Positions 1-8,578 of a DNA stretch of 50,466 nucleotides are shown piece by piece. The translations under genes were made by a program, and so were the position numbers. This DNA is from an uncultured Pelagibacteraceae bacterium (GTDB lineage Bacteria; Pseudomonadota; Alphaproteobacteria; Pelagibacterales; Pelagibacteraceae), in the NCBI GenBank assembly GCA_902560685.1, contig CACEMT010000008.1, positions 1 through 50,466 on the forward strand, given 5' to 3'. Below the pieces are notes generated by a model that was not told the DNA's origin, searched no databases, and was given only the letters and a program-made list of their open reading frames with translations. Within the stretch, counting starts at the first letter, position 1; every line of letters begins with the position of its first letter.

Positions 1-585
1 TGAAAAATAGTTAAAATTTGTTCCGTTTAATACTCTTATAAATTCAATTTTTGAACTTAAATATTCAATTCTTTTTTTTTGAAATTTGCTCTCTTTATTT
101 TTAATAAACAATTTTTGATTCGTATTAAATTTAGCTCCTTCATTAGGGCCTATCTTTGCTCTTGTATTTATTGAAAAACTTTCCCAAAACGCTTCTGCTT
201 CAAAACCTCCTTTTATAAAAAAATAACCGTAGACAGATTTATTAGTCGAAATAATATCAACTTGGTCACCATCATTTAACTCAAATGTTTCATAACATTT
301 TCCATTTTCTATATTTGAATTTGCTCTTATTATTTTAAAAGTTACATTTCCAGTGATAGCAGCAATTACCTTTGCTGATTTAATTTTTAATATTGGTCCT
401 TGATATGCAAATTCTATAGCAGAAATATTACTACTATTTCCAACTAATTTATTTCCTATCAAATAATTTCTTTTATCCATTACACCGCTCAAAGGTATTC
501 CAATATGATGTTGATTAAATCTACCTAAATCTTGAAATGTAGAATTAATTCCAGGTCTAATTATTTCAAAATAACTTTTACTCAT
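1..585 (-). CDS. pxpC: 5-oxoprolinase subunit PxpC (partial, C-terminus outside window)
   Basis: This is the N-terminal 195 codons of a biotin-dependent-carboxylase-like/KipA family protein, read leftward from ATG at 583-585 to the window edge without a stop. The start IIRPGINSTFQDLGR is the family signature near the N-terminus, followed by a conserved IPLSGVMD segment. In the PxpABC complex PxpB and PxpC act with PxpA to hydrolyse 5-oxoproline to glutamate with ATP. The start overlaps the end of pxpB by 8 bases, which suggests translational coupling. The older label for this family is allophanate hydrolase subunit 2. The identification is firm; the 3' end cannot be judged. Confidence 0.88.
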   Translation of the reverse strand, partial: MSKSYFEIIRPGINSTFQDLGRFNQHHIGIPLSGVMDKRNYLIGNKLVGNSSNISAIEFAYQGPILKIKSAKVIAAITGNVTFKIIRANSNIENGKCYETFELNDGDQVDIISTNKSVYGYFFIKGGFEAEAFWESFSINTRAKIGPNEGAKFNTNQKLFIKNKESKFQKKRIEYLSSKIEFIRVLNGTNFNYFS

Positions 586-1252
586 TATAATTTTGATATT
601 CTTGTTTACTTATTTTATAAAATGCTACTTTGTCTCCGGGATTAATTAACGTAGGGTTTTCTTGATTAGATTGATCAAAAACTTTTACAGGTGTATTGCC
701 AATAATATTCCATCCACCGGGACTCTCGTATGTATATATGTTACAAAACTGTTCTGTTATACCTATTGAGCCTTTAGGAACTTTTACTCTTGGAGTTTCC
801 AACCTGTTTAATCTAATATTTTCCTTAGTATCTCCCAAAAAAGGCATTCCAGCTATAAAGCCTGTCATGTAACAATAATACTCTTTATTAAAAAATGAAT
901 TGTAAATTTGATCATCTTTTATTTTAAGCTTTTCGCTTAATCTTTTTATATCTAATGAAAACTCTTCATCAATACACACTGGAACTTTAATTATTTTGTT
1001 ATTTTGATTTTCTTTATTATTTAATTTTAAATCTACAATTTTATTCTTTAAATTTTCATAATTAATGACTGATTGGTCAAACGAAATAATTAATTTATTA
1101 TAAGAAGGGGTTATATTTGTTACACCTTCTATTTTAAGTTCTTTTAAGTTTTTAAAATATTTAATTACATTTAAATTAGTTTCTTGATCAATTTCATTGC
1201 CAAAATCACAATACAAAGCTGCGTCACCAAGATTTGTTATATTTTTAATCAT
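578..1252 (-). CDS. pxpB: 5-oxoprolinase subunit PxpB (KipI/allophanate hydrolase subunit 1 family)
   Basis: The product has 224 residues, the usual size for the family. It works with PxpC and PxpA in cytoplasmic ATP-dependent cleavage of 5-oxoproline (pyroglutamate), a spontaneous glutamine and glutamate breakdown product. The diagnostic C-terminal part is visible: TPRVKVPKGSIGI, then SPGGWNIIGNTP near residues 177-188, then a PGDKV segment. The ATG at 1250-1252 has AGGAG about 11 bases upstream on the minus strand. It diverges from pxpA with only 28 bases between the two start codons. B. subtilis KipI of this family was first described as a sporulation kinase inhibitor; the metabolic role is preferred here because pxpA and pxpC are adjacent. 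Confidence 0.9.
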   Translation of the reverse strand: MIKNITNLGDAALYCDFGNEIDQETNLNVIKYFKNLKELKIEGVTNITPSYNKLIISFDQSVINYENLKNKIVDLKLNNKENQNNKIIKVPVCIDEEFSLDIKRLSEKLKIKDDQIYNSFFNKEYYCYMTGFIAGMPFLGDTKENIRLNRLETPRVKVPKGSIGITEQFCNIYTYESPGGWNIIGNTPVKVFDQSNQENPTLINPGDKVAFYKISKQEYQNYNE

Positions 1253-1256
1253 GAGA

Positions 1257-1265
1257 TGTTATACT
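1257..1265 (+). promoter_or_regulatory. Extended -10 promoter element for pxpA
   Basis: TGTTATACT lies in the 28-base gap between the divergent pxpB and pxpA starts and matches an extended -10 (TG-N-TATAAT type). A transcript starting about 7 bases downstream would have a leader of only some 9 bases before the pxpA ATG at 1281, so pxpA would be almost leaderless. No good -35 is required with an extended -10, and none is obvious. Confidence 0.4.
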
Positions 1266-1280
1266 CCTACTATTAATATT

Positions 1281-2054
1281 ATGGAAATTAATATCAATTG
1301 TGATTTAGGAGAAAAATCGAAGCTTCATTCAAATGAAAGTGACCCAGAGTTACTTAAAATTGTCAATTCAGCTAATATAGCATGTGGTTATCATGCGGGA
1401 GATGAAAATACAATGAATGAGGTAATCGAAATATCTAAAAATAATGGAGTTAGTATTGGAGCTCATCCTTCTTACAAAGATCCTGAAAATTTTGGAAGGG
1501 AAAGAATGAATTTGTCTGCTAACGAAATTAGAAAACTTATAATTGATCAGTATGAAATTTTACAAAATATAGCAATTAAACATGGAGAAAATGTTTCACA
1601 CATTAAGCCTCACGGAGCTCTTAATAATATGGCCTGTGAAGATATTGAATTAGCAATGATTTTGGCTAAAGCCATAAATGAAATAAGTAAAGATCTAATA
1701 TATTTAGTTCCAACAGGATCAAAGATGGAAGAAGCTGCAAAGAAACTTAATATGAAAATAGCATGTGAAATATTTGCAGATAGAAACTATGAAGATGATG
1801 GTAATCTTGTATCCAGAAAAAAACCCCATGCATTAATTACTGATCCCAATGAAGCTAAGAAACACGTTTTAAGTATGGTAAAAAATCAGGCTCTAAATTG
1901 TCACAGTGGAAAACAGATACCTTGTGAGATCGACTCTGTATGTATACATGGTGATAATATAAGTTCATTAAATACTGCAAAATCAATAAAAGAGAATTTG
2001 TTTAAAAATGGGCTGTTACTTAAACCTTTAAATATGATGAAAAAATTTAATTGA
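1281..2054 (+). CDS. pxpA: 5-oxoprolinase subunit PxpA (LamB/YcsF family)
   Basis: This is the catalytic LamB/YcsF-family subunit of 5-oxoprolinase, 257 residues, close to the family's roughly 250. Conserved blocks run in the expected order: NCDLGE (6-11), ANIACGYHAGD (31-41), AHPSYKDPENFGR (61-73) and IKPHGALNN (about 108-116). The start is placed at ATG 1281 because the NCDLGE block always lies within the first ten residues; the open frame continues 28 codons upstream but that part overlaps pxpB and has no family match. The stop overlaps the next start (TGATG), so the TPR gene is probably co-translated. Confidence 0.93.
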   Translation: MEININCDLGEKSKLHSNESDPELLKIVNSANIACGYHAGDENTMNEVIEISKNNGVSIGAHPSYKDPENFGRERMNLSANEIRKLIIDQYEILQNIAIKHGENVSHIKPHGALNNMACEDIELAMILAKAINEISKDLIYLVPTGSKMEEAAKKLNMKIACEIFADRNYEDDGNLVSRKKPHALITDPNEAKKHVLSMVKNQALNCHSGKQIPCEIDSVCIHGDNISSLNTAKSIKENLFKNGLLLKPLNMMKKFN

Positions 2055-2572
2055 TGAAAAATTTAATTACCACATTTTTGATTTTTATATTTCTTAGTAC
2101 ATCTACAATGTCTGCTGGAACTAGTAGTTCATCTGGATCGAGCTCAAGTGGGTCAAGTGGTGGTGATGGAGCTATTAAATCTAACTATCAAAAAGCTGTT
2201 ACATTAATTAAACATGCAAAAAAATATGAGAAAAAAGGTAAAACTGATAAAGCTGAGAAAAGATACAAAAAAGCATTAAAACTTTTAACCAAAGCAAATA
2301 AAAAAAAGCCAAATAATCCTGACACTTTAAATTACTTGGGATTTACTACTAGAAAACTTGGTGACTTTGAAAATGGTGAGAAATATTACCTTGAAGGTCT
2401 TGCTATAGAACCAAATCATATTGGTATTAATGAATATTTAGGTGAGTTGTATGTTGTTACAAATAGAATTGAACTTGCCAAAGAAAGATTGAATGTTTTA
2501 TCTAATTGTAACTGCGATGAATACAATGAATTAAAAGAAATCATTGAAGGAACAAAAAAATCAAAGTATTAA
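2054..2572 (+). CDS. Secreted TPR-repeat protein with Ser/Gly-rich linker
   Basis: The product has 172 residues and no assigned function. A signal peptide (about 1-21, ending STMSA) is followed by a low-complexity Ser/Gly stretch of about 18 residues, a Lys-rich helix, and two or three tetratricopeptide repeats (NPDTLNYLGFTTRKLGDFENGEKYY, split here only for its pattern: Y-LG-GD-A/G-YY). TPRs usually mediate protein-protein contacts, so a periplasmic scaffold role is an inference. The ATG at 2054 overlaps the pxpA stop; a TTG three bases upstream is less likely. terC follows after 9 bases, so all three genes are probably one transcript. Confidence 0.75.
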   Translation: MKNLITTFLIFIFLSTSTMSAGTSSSSGSSSSGSSGGDGAIKSNYQKAVTLIKHAKKYEKKGKTDKAEKRYKKALKLLTKANKKKPNNPDTLNYLGFTTRKLGDFENGEKYYLEGLAIEPNHIGINEYLGELYVVTNRIELAKERLNVLSNCNCDEYNELKEIIEGTKKSKY

Positions 2573-2581
2573 TCTATAACA

Positions 2582-3193
2582 TTGATTGAAGAGTTTATAA
2601 TAATAATCCAAATTATATTTATAGATATAATCTTAGCTGCAGATAACGCTATTATAATTGGTTTAATAGCTGCAAATTTTGCACCAAAAAATAGAAAAGC
2701 GATAATATTATGGGGTGTTGGTGGTGCGTTAATCTTTAAAATTATATTTGCAGTATTTGCAACGTATTTATTTAAGTTTTATTTTATAAAAATTTTAGGT
2801 GGGTTGCTTCTAATTTGGATAGTTAACGATTTAAGGAAAGATCTTTTTGAAATAAAAAAAATTAAATCTCCATCAAAAAAATCAAAAGAACCATCTTATG
2901 TTCAAAGTATCTATAAAGTTTTATTTGCTGACGTCACAATTAGCTTTGATAATGTGATAGGTGTAGTAGGAGCCGCAAAAGGTAATTTTGAATTTATGAT
3001 ATTTGGATTGGTTTTATCAGTTATTTTAACTGGTGCGCTAGCAACATACATGGCAAATTATATTCAAAGACATTTGTGGATAGCATACATTGGGCTTGGA
3101 TTTATATTAATTGTTGCAATCCAGCTAATTATCGGTGGTATGGTAGATTTAGAGATTTTAAAGATTAATGATCAATTTTTAAAATATTTTTAA
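2582..3193 (+). CDS. TerC/YjbE family integral membrane protein
   Basis: This is a 203-residue polytopic membrane protein of the TerC superfamily, YjbE-like subgroup. The two family hallmarks are the repeated acidic motifs in membrane helices, IDIILAADNAIIIG near residues 14-27 and DVTISFDNVIGV near 117-128. TerC-like proteins have been linked to metal ion (manganese, calcium) export and metalation of secreted proteins; the substrate here is unknown. The start is TTG at 2582, since no ATG lies between it and the preceding in-frame stop. The end overlaps the convergent panB by 4 bases. Confidence 0.85.
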   Translation: MIEEFIIIIQIIFIDIILAADNAIIIGLIAANFAPKNRKAIILWGVGGALIFKIIFAVFATYLFKFYFIKILGGLLLIWIVNDLRKDLFEIKKIKSPSKKSKEPSYVQSIYKVLFADVTISFDNVIGVVGAAKGNFEFMIFGLVLSVILTGALATYMANYIQRHLWIAYIGLGFILIVAIQLIIGGMVDLEILKINDQFLKYF

Positions 3194-3966
3194 TAAGAAT
3201 ATATTTTTGAAGGATATTTCTTATTTTTTACTTCTTTACTAAAATTTTTAGCTGCATTAGAAATATTTTTTTTTATTTGACCAAATTTTTTAACAAATCT
3301 TACTTTTGTCTCATTTAATCCAATTAGATCATCAATAACAAGTATTTGACCATCACAAAATTTTGAGGATCCAATTCCTATAGTTGGAATTTTTAGTTTT
3401 TTTGATATTTGCTTGGCGAGAGTAGACTCAACGCATTCAAGTACTATTGAAAATACACCTATTTTTTCCAATAGTTTTGCGTCATTAAAAATTTTATTTC
3501 TTTCACTATTTTTTTTTCCTTTAAATTTAAATTTACCTATAACACTTTGAGGTAATATTCCCAAATGTCCCATAACTGGAATTTTATTTTTAATTAAATG
3601 ATCAATTACACTAATAATTAATGATCCACCTTCAAGTTTGACTGCATCACATTTGGTTTCCTTTAAAATTCTTTTAGCGTTTTTAAGAGCAATTTTTTTA
3701 TTTCTATAAGTTCTATATGGCATGTCTACAACCATTAAACTGTTTTTAATACCTAATCTGGCACTTTTAGAATGTTCTATCATCTGATCTAAAGTTACTT
3801 TTCTGGTAGTAGAATAATTATAAAGAACAGAACCCAATGAATCTCCTACTAATATAATGTCAGAATATGGGTCAATCGCTTCTGATATATTTTTTGAATA
3901 TGAAGTTAAGCATATAATCTTTGACTTATTCTTTTTATTTAAAATTTTTTTAATTTTAGAAATCAT
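3190..3966 (-). CDS. panB: 3-methyl-2-oxobutanoate hydroxymethyltransferase
   Basis: PanB (258 residues, normal length) transfers a hydroxymethyl group from 5,10-methylene-THF to 2-oxoisovalerate, giving ketopantoate, the first committed step to pantothenate. Visible signatures are the metal-binding VGDSLG block (40-45) with Asp81 in VVDMPY, KLEGG (110-114), [10 protein letters not shown], and a later IPTIGIGSS block. The start overlaps the guaA stop as ATGA, so it is probably translated after guaA. It is the last gene of the long leftward gua operon and overlaps terC convergently by 4 bases. panC and panD are not in the window. Confidence 0.93.
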   Translation of the reverse strand: MISKIKKILNKKNKSKIICLTSYSKNISEAIDPYSDIILVGDSLGSVLYNYSTTRKVTLDQMIEHSKSARLGIKNSLMVVDMPYRTYRNKKIALKNAKRILKETKCDAVKLEGGSLIISVIDHLIKNKIPVMGHLGILPQSVIGKFKFKGKKNSERNKIFNDAKLLEKIGVFSIVLECVESTLAKQISKKLKIPTIGIGSSKFCDGQILVIDDLIGLNETKVRFVKKFGQIKKNISNAAKNFSKEVKNKKYPSKIYSY

Positions 3967-5525
3967 TCAAGTTCTATAGTGCTTGGTGGTTTTGATGTTA
4001 CATCATAGACCACTCTATTTATGCCTCTTATATTGTTAATTATTTTATTTGATACACGTTGAATAAATTCTTTATTAAAATTATAAAAGTCAGCGGTCAT
4101 ACCATCTTCTGATGTAATTGCTCTTAACAAACATATGTATTCATAAGTTCTATTATCCCCCATTACACCAACGGTTTTCACTGGTAGTAAAGCTGCATAA
4201 GCCTGCCAGATTTTATTATATAAATTATGTTTTTTTAGTTCTTCTACATAAATATAATCTGCCTCTTGAAGAATTTTGATTTTTTTTTCTGTAATAAATC
4301 CAGGCATCCTTATAGCAAGTCCTGGCCCAGGAAATGGATGTCTTAAAACAATTTCTTTTCCCAGTTTTAATTCTATACCTAATTTTCTGACTTCATCTTT
4401 AAATAAATGTTTTAATGGTTCTACCAATTGTAATTTCATTTTTTTGGGCAAACCTCCAACATTATGGTGAGACTTTATTTTTGATGTTTGGCTACCAGTA
4501 ACTGATTTACTCTCAATCAAATCTGGGTAAAGAGTTCCTTGTGCCAAAAATTTTATTTTTTGTATTTTTTTGGCTTTTTTTTCAAAAATTTTAATAAATA
4601 AATTTCCAATTATTTTTCTCTTTTTTTCAGGATCTGAGACATTTTTAAGTTTGGACAAGAATAATTTTTGTGCATTTACATAAATAAGATTAATTTTAAA
4701 TTTCTTCTTAAAAGTATTAATTACCTGTTTTTCTTCATTTTTTCTTAGTAAACCTGTATTAACAAATATACATACTAAATTTTTTCCTACTGCTTCTTTT
4801 AATAATTTTGCAACCACGCTACTGTCAACTCCTCCTGATAAAGCACAAATAACTTTAGAATTTTTTACTTGTTTTTTAACCTGGTCAATTAATTTTGATT
4901 TTTGAAACTTAGATGACCAATTTCTTTTTAATTTACAAATGGAAAAAACAAAATTTTTTAATATTTTTTTTCCATTTTTAGTATGTGTAACTTCTGGATG
5001 AAATTGAATCCCAAATAACTTTTTCTTAAAGTTTTCAATCATTGCAAATTTTGAATTTTTTGTTGAACCTATAACTGAAAAACCCTTTGGAAGCTTAGAA
5101 ACTTCATCAGAATGACTCATCCAAACATTGCATTTATTATTATTAAAAAAATCTCTAGTTAGTAAACTTTTATTTTTCTTTTTAAGATTGGCCAAACCAA
5201 ACTCTCTAAATTTAGATTTTTTAACTTTTCCACCTAGATTTTTAGATAATATTTGATGTCCAAAACAAATACCAAGTATTGGAATCTCTAAATCTAAAAT
5301 TCTTTTATCAAATTTTATTTTACTGGATTGATAAACATTAAGTGGACCACCAGACAAGATTAAGCCACCTACTTTATTATTTTTTATATCGCTCAATTTA
5401 ATTTTATTATGACTAATTATTTTTGAATAAACTCCAAGCTCTCTAATTCTTCTAGCTATAAGCTGAGTAAACTGTGATCCGTAGTCTATGATTAAAATCT
5501 TGTTAAGGTTTTTCTCAAGATTCAT
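3963..5525 (-). CDS. guaA: GMP synthase (glutamine-hydrolysing)
   Basis: GuaA converts XMP to GMP using glutamine and ATP. It has an N-terminal class I glutamine amidotransferase domain with the nucleophile Cys in GICFGHQ (about residue 87) and the HPE of the triad in QFHPEVTHT (about 175-179), then the ATP-PPi loop SGGVDSS (about 230-236), and the C-terminal dimerisation domain with [13 protein letters not shown] prefer ATG 5525 (520 residues), which puts nine residues before ILIIDYGSQ as in homologues; ATG 5534 is also possible. Both overlap the upstream small TPR gene (by 11 or 20 bases). With guaB two genes upstream, it completes IMP to GMP in one operon. Confidence 0.96.
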   Translation of the reverse strand: MNLEKNLNKILIIDYGSQFTQLIARRIRELGVYSKIISHNKIKLSDIKNNKVGGLILSGGPLNVYQSSKIKFDKRILDLEIPILGICFGHQILSKNLGGKVKKSKFREFGLANLKKKNKSLLTRDFFNNNKCNVWMSHSDEVSKLPKGFSVIGSTKNSKFAMIENFKKKLFGIQFHPEVTHTKNGKKILKNFVFSICKLKRNWSSKFQKSKLIDQVKKQVKNSKVICALSGGVDSSVVAKLLKEAVGKNLVCIFVNTGLLRKNEEKQVINTFKKKFKINLIYVNAQKLFLSKLKNVSDPEKKRKIIGNLFIKIFEKKAKKIQKIKFLAQGTLYPDLIESKSVTGSQTSKIKSHHNVGGLPKKMKLQLVEPLKHLFKDEVRKLGIELKLGKEIVLRHPFPGPGLAIRMPGFITEKKIKILQEADYIYVEELKKHNLYNKIWQAYAALLPVKTVGVMGDNRTYEYICLLRAITSEDGMTADFYNFNKEFIQRVSNKIINNIRGINRVVYDVTSKPPSTIELE

Positions 5526-5946
5526 TTTCAACATTAATATTGCTTAATCTTTCATCAATTGAATCAATTTTTGAACATAATGTATCGCAGATAATTTTAA
5601 ATTTTTCTTTAAGATCTTCTACTTTTTTGATATCCGATTTTTCTAATTTTATATCAATCAACATATACATTGCTTCTTCATTATCAGACTCTAGTAAAAG
5701 TGTAGCATTTATATTTTTTTCCTCTTCGAATTCATTTTCTTCCTTTTTAAAAATTTTTGCTAAATATAAATATGATTTGGAGTCTTTTGGATTAAAAACT
5801 ATATTTCTTTGAAATAGAAATTTTGACTCTTCTATTTTTCCTTTATCAAATAAATCTTTTGCTTCCTGAAAAAAATTTTCTTTCGCTAACACTTTAAAGT
5901 TTAATAAAATGAAAATTAATAAAAAATATTTAATTATTTTTTGCAT
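5515..5946 (-). CDS. Small secreted TPR-like protein between guaB and guaA
   Basis: The product has 143 residues and an unknown function. Residues 1-21 form a signal peptide ending KVLA. The rest is helical and charge-rich with TPR-like spacing: [17 protein letters not shown], then [18 protein letters not shown], then a Glu-rich turn. Two cysteines (CDTLC, near 120-124) could form a disulfide in the periplasm. It lies 4 bases after guaB and overlaps guaA, so it is co-transcribed with purine genes although its predicted location is outside the cytoplasm. The position may therefore reflect genome compaction rather than shared function. Confidence 0.7.
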   Translation of the reverse strand: MQKIIKYFLLIFILLNFKVLAKENFFQEAKDLFDKGKIEESKFLFQRNIVFNPKDSKSYLYLAKIFKKEENEFEEEKNINATLLLESDNEEAMYMLIDIKLEKSDIKKVEDLKEKFKIICDTLCSKIDSIDERLSNINVENES

Positions 5947-5950
5947 ATAT

Positions 5951-7015
5951 TTATTTTAAAACTTGATCTATATTATGTACCATACTTTCATAAAAGCCAG
6001 CTTTTGTTATTTTAACAAACTTCGGTTTATTTCTTAGATCTTTTATATTTTTTGATCCTAAGTATCCCATTGATGACTTCAAGCCCCCAATTAATTGATA
6101 AACAATTTTTTCAATTGGTCCTTTGTATTTTACCAAGCCTTCTACACCCTCAGGCACATACTTAGATAGATCTTTTTGTTTTTTTTGAAAATATCTGTCT
6201 GCTGAACCTTTGTTCATTGCACCTACTGACCCCATGCCTCTAAAACTTTTAAAATATTTTCCATTTTTTTTTATTATTTTTCCTGGAGACTCATTTGTTC
6301 CAGCAAATAGTGAGCCAATCATTACAGCATCTGCACCTGCTGCTAACGCTTTAGATATATCACCTGAAAATTTAATTCCACCATCTGCGACAAGCATAAT
6401 TTTTTTTTTTCCTAATCCTTTTCTTGCAGCCATGATTGCACTCAACTGAGGAACTCCAATTCCAGCAACAAGTCTAGTTGTGCAAATTGACCCCGGTCCA
6501 ATGCCAACTTTAATTGCGTCTACTCCTAGTTTGGATAAAAATTTGGCCGCATCGATTGTTGAAATATTTCCTGCACAAAGAGTTGTTTTTTTTGATTTTA
6601 ATTTTTTAATTTTTTTTACTATTTCAGCTACCTTTTTTGTATGTCCATGGGCAGTATCAACTACTATTAAATCAATTTTTTCTTTAAGTAATGCCTCTGC
6701 TCTTTTAATCTCTAGTGGTCCAGCCCCAACAGCTGCACCTACTTTTAGGTTTTTAGATTTAACTTTTCTAATTTCTAATATTTGTCTTTTTATATCTAAA
6801 TTTCTATGAATAACTCCTATTCCTCCTAGCTTTGCAATTGCAATAGCCATACTTGATTCTGTCACTGTATCCATTGCTGAAGAAATTATAGGTATTTTAA
6901 GATTTAAATTTTTTGATAATTTTGTTTTTATTACAGTTTCAGAAGGAAGAATTTCTGAATACTTTGGTGTAAGTAAAACATCATCATATGTGAGAGCTTC
7001 TTTTATGGGATCCAT
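5951..7015 (-). CDS. guaB: IMP dehydrogenase lacking the CBS (Bateman) domain
   Basis: GuaB oxidises IMP to XMP with NAD. The catalytic barrel is intact: [10 protein letters not shown] at the start, SSAMDTVTE (45-53), [10 protein letters not shown] with catalytic Cys178, [11 protein letters not shown], and the flap with the RYFQ motif (family RYxQ/E). At 354 residues it is about 130 shorter than the common form. The sequence passes directly from the helix [15 protein letters not shown] (72-86) to [11 protein letters not shown] (89-99), where a pair of CBS domains normally sits. The frame is uninterrupted, so this is a clean in-frame absence, not a frameshift. CBS-less IMPDHs are known, and activity does not require CBS; nucleotide control through the Bateman module would be lost. 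Confidence 0.95.
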   Translation of the reverse strand: MDPIKEALTYDDVLLTPKYSEILPSETVIKTKLSKNLNLKIPIISSAMDTVTESSMAIAIAKLGGIGVIHRNLDIKRQILEIRKVKSKNLKVGAAVGAGPLEIKRAEALLKEKIDLIVVDTAHGHTKKVAEIVKKIKKLKSKKTTLCAGNISTIDAAKFLSKLGVDAIKVGIGPGSICTTRLVAGIGVPQLSAIMAARKGLGKKKIMLVADGGIKFSGDISKALAAGADAVMIGSLFAGTNESPGKIIKKNGKYFKSFRGMGSVGAMNKGSADRYFQKKQKDLSKYVPEGVEGLVKYKGPIEKIVYQLIGGLKSSMGYLGSKNIKDLRNKPKFVKITKAGFYESMVHNIDQVLK

Positions 7016-7054
7016 GTCCTTGTATATACGATTCTTTTAAAAAAAAAAGAGTAT

Positions 7055-7666
7055 CTAACGTAGCAAGTTACAAACTATAAAACTTTCCTTAGAATCTTTT
7101 CTGCTGGCACCAGGTTTAAAAACTTTATTTTTTTTAAATATTTCTTTGGATTCCTCAATAATTTCATTAAATGTGGAACCAACAAAGATTTTAGATACGA
7201 ATATTCCATTTTTTTTTAATACTTCCTTAGAAAATCTCATCGCATCAAGGCATAATTCACTTGTTTGAATGGAGTCTAAATCTTTATGCCCAGTTGTATT
7301 TACCGCCATATCTGAAATAACTATATCGATTTTGCCTCTAAAAAAATTTAAAATTTTTTGCTTGTAAACATCTTTTGTAAAATCACCAGTGATTTGAAAA
7401 GTATTATCAACTTCATCAAACTTTTTTAAATCTATAGAAGCTAATTTAATATTTTTATAGTTTTTTGATATATATTGAGACCAACTTCCAGGGGCAGCAC
7501 CTAGGTCTAAAACAGACGCTCCATTAAAAAATATTTTAAACTTTTGATTTATTTCTTCAAGTTTGTAAACAGCTCTAGATCTATATCCTTCTACTTTTGA
7601 TTTTCTAACATAAATATCTCTTCTTTGTCTATTGATCCAATTTTTAGAAATTTTATTTTTTTTCAA
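7055..7666 (-). CDS. rlmE: 23S rRNA (uridine-2'-O-)-methyltransferase RlmE (FtsJ/RrmJ)
   Basis: RlmE methylates a 23S rRNA uridine in the A loop on assembled 50S subunits. The 203-residue protein has the N-terminal RRDIYVRKSKVEGYRSRAVYKL block with catalytic Lys35, the SAM-binding LDLGAAPGSW (53-62), SDMAVNTTG with Asp119, a later FVSKIFVG Lys (about 157), and SRKDSKESFIV carrying the Glu of the K-D-K-E tetrad. The start codon is TTG, abutting the upstream stop (TAATTG); no internal Met precedes the methyltransferase core, so TTG is the only reasonable start. It sits in the leftward psd-to-panB operon. Confidence 0.93.
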   Translation of the reverse strand: MKKNKISKNWINRQRRDIYVRKSKVEGYRSRAVYKLEEINQKFKIFFNGASVLDLGAAPGSWSQYISKNYKNIKLASIDLKKFDEVDNTFQITGDFTKDVYKQKILNFFRGKIDIVISDMAVNTTGHKDLDSIQTSELCLDAMRFSKEVLKKNGIFVSKIFVGSTFNEIIEESKEIFKKNKVFKPGASRKDSKESFIVCNLLR

Positions 7667-8578
7667 TTAATTTTTAAACCTTAAACTTTTAGAAATAGTT
7701 TTTTTAGATAAAGTTTTAACATCTATCTCAACACTTTTGTCTATTCTCATATCTTTGCCATCTTTCCATAATCCTGCGGCGAGGTGCATAATTCCAATTT
7801 TAGTATTCGGCAGAAAGGGTTCTACAAAATATTGTTTTTGTTCATCATACCTTGGTAATAAATTGCTTGCTATCCAATTGCAATTTAGTGGAAGAAACTC
7901 TGTTTCTATTTCATCAATATAAACACTCATATTAATTGCTAAACCTTCTGATCCAAAAATTTTACCTGAACTTAAAGTTTTTGTTAAATTTTTTTGCCAA
8001 TTTTTCCAACAAGGTGAATTTTCCTCTAATGAAAAAACTCCAATATTTATATGTGGAGCAAAAGCAAGCTTTCTTGCATTTTCAGTTCCAATCTTAGAAC
8101 TAATAGCGTGTTTAAAATTTTGTGACTTAATAACTGCAACTTTGCCAAATAACCATTTAACTTTTGACATTATTCTATAACCTGGTCCCATCGTTTGTGT
8201 TATTCCTAATTTTCCACTCTCACAGGCCTTGAAATAAAGCTCAACTGAAGACCAGTCTTGAACCCACGCGTCACAATCAATCCATAGGTATTTTTTATAA
8301 CCTGGAAAATATTTTGGTAAAAAAGCTCTTGATACTTGACTTTTTAACCATTCTTTTTGTCCTACTTTGTATCCTGGAACTTCAATATCCCATTCTGCTT
8401 TTTTTATTTCCTTAACCTTATTTGATAGAATTTTTTTTTGCTCATCAGACAATCCTGCATCAAGTATACATATATCAACTTCTTTTCCTTCAGGAAATTT
8501 TAAAATTGAATCCACTAATTCATTTAACAAATCAAAATAGTTGGAGTCTGCTAAAGAAACTATTGTGTTATTTTTCAT
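7667..8578 (-). CDS. Putative glycosyltransferase (GT8-like, DxD motif)
   Basis: The 303-residue soluble protein looks like a nucleotide-sugar glycosyltransferase of the GT8/GT-A type. The N-terminal strand is TIVSLADSNYFDLLNELVDSI, a DxD metal motif occurs in LWIDCDAW (99-105), the middle contains HINIGVFSLEE, and a C-terminal GIMHLAAGLWKDG resembles the HxxG-x-K/W terminal motif of GT8 enzymes. The donor and acceptor are unknown. It is packed with zero gap between pssA and rlmE (stop TAA then next start), next to phospholipid head-group genes, which would suit a cell-envelope role, but that is only positional evidence. Confidence 0.7.
   Translation of the reverse strand: MKNNTIVSLADSNYFDLLNELVDSILKFPEGKEVDICILDAGLSDEQKKILSNKVKEIKKAEWDIEVPGYKVGQKEWLKSQVSRAFLPKYFPGYKKYLWIDCDAWVQDWSSVELYFKACESGKLGITQTMGPGYRIMSKVKWLFGKVAVIKSQNFKHAISSKIGTENARKLAFAPHINIGVFSLEENSPCWKNWQKNLTKTLSSGKIFGSEGLAINMSVYIDEIETEFLPLNCNWIASNLLPRYDEQKQYFVEPFLPNTKIGIMHLAAGLWKDGKDMRIDKSVEIDVKTLSKKTISKSLRFKN

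Noticed and set aside
6480..6809. 109-codon rightward open frame inside guaB
   Set aside because: Opposite-strand shadow of guaB with no start context or family match.
5951..7015. GuaB shortness as a frameshift or assembly deletion
   Set aside because: The frame is continuous through the junction with a sensible helix-to-strand connection, and all catalytic motifs are present.
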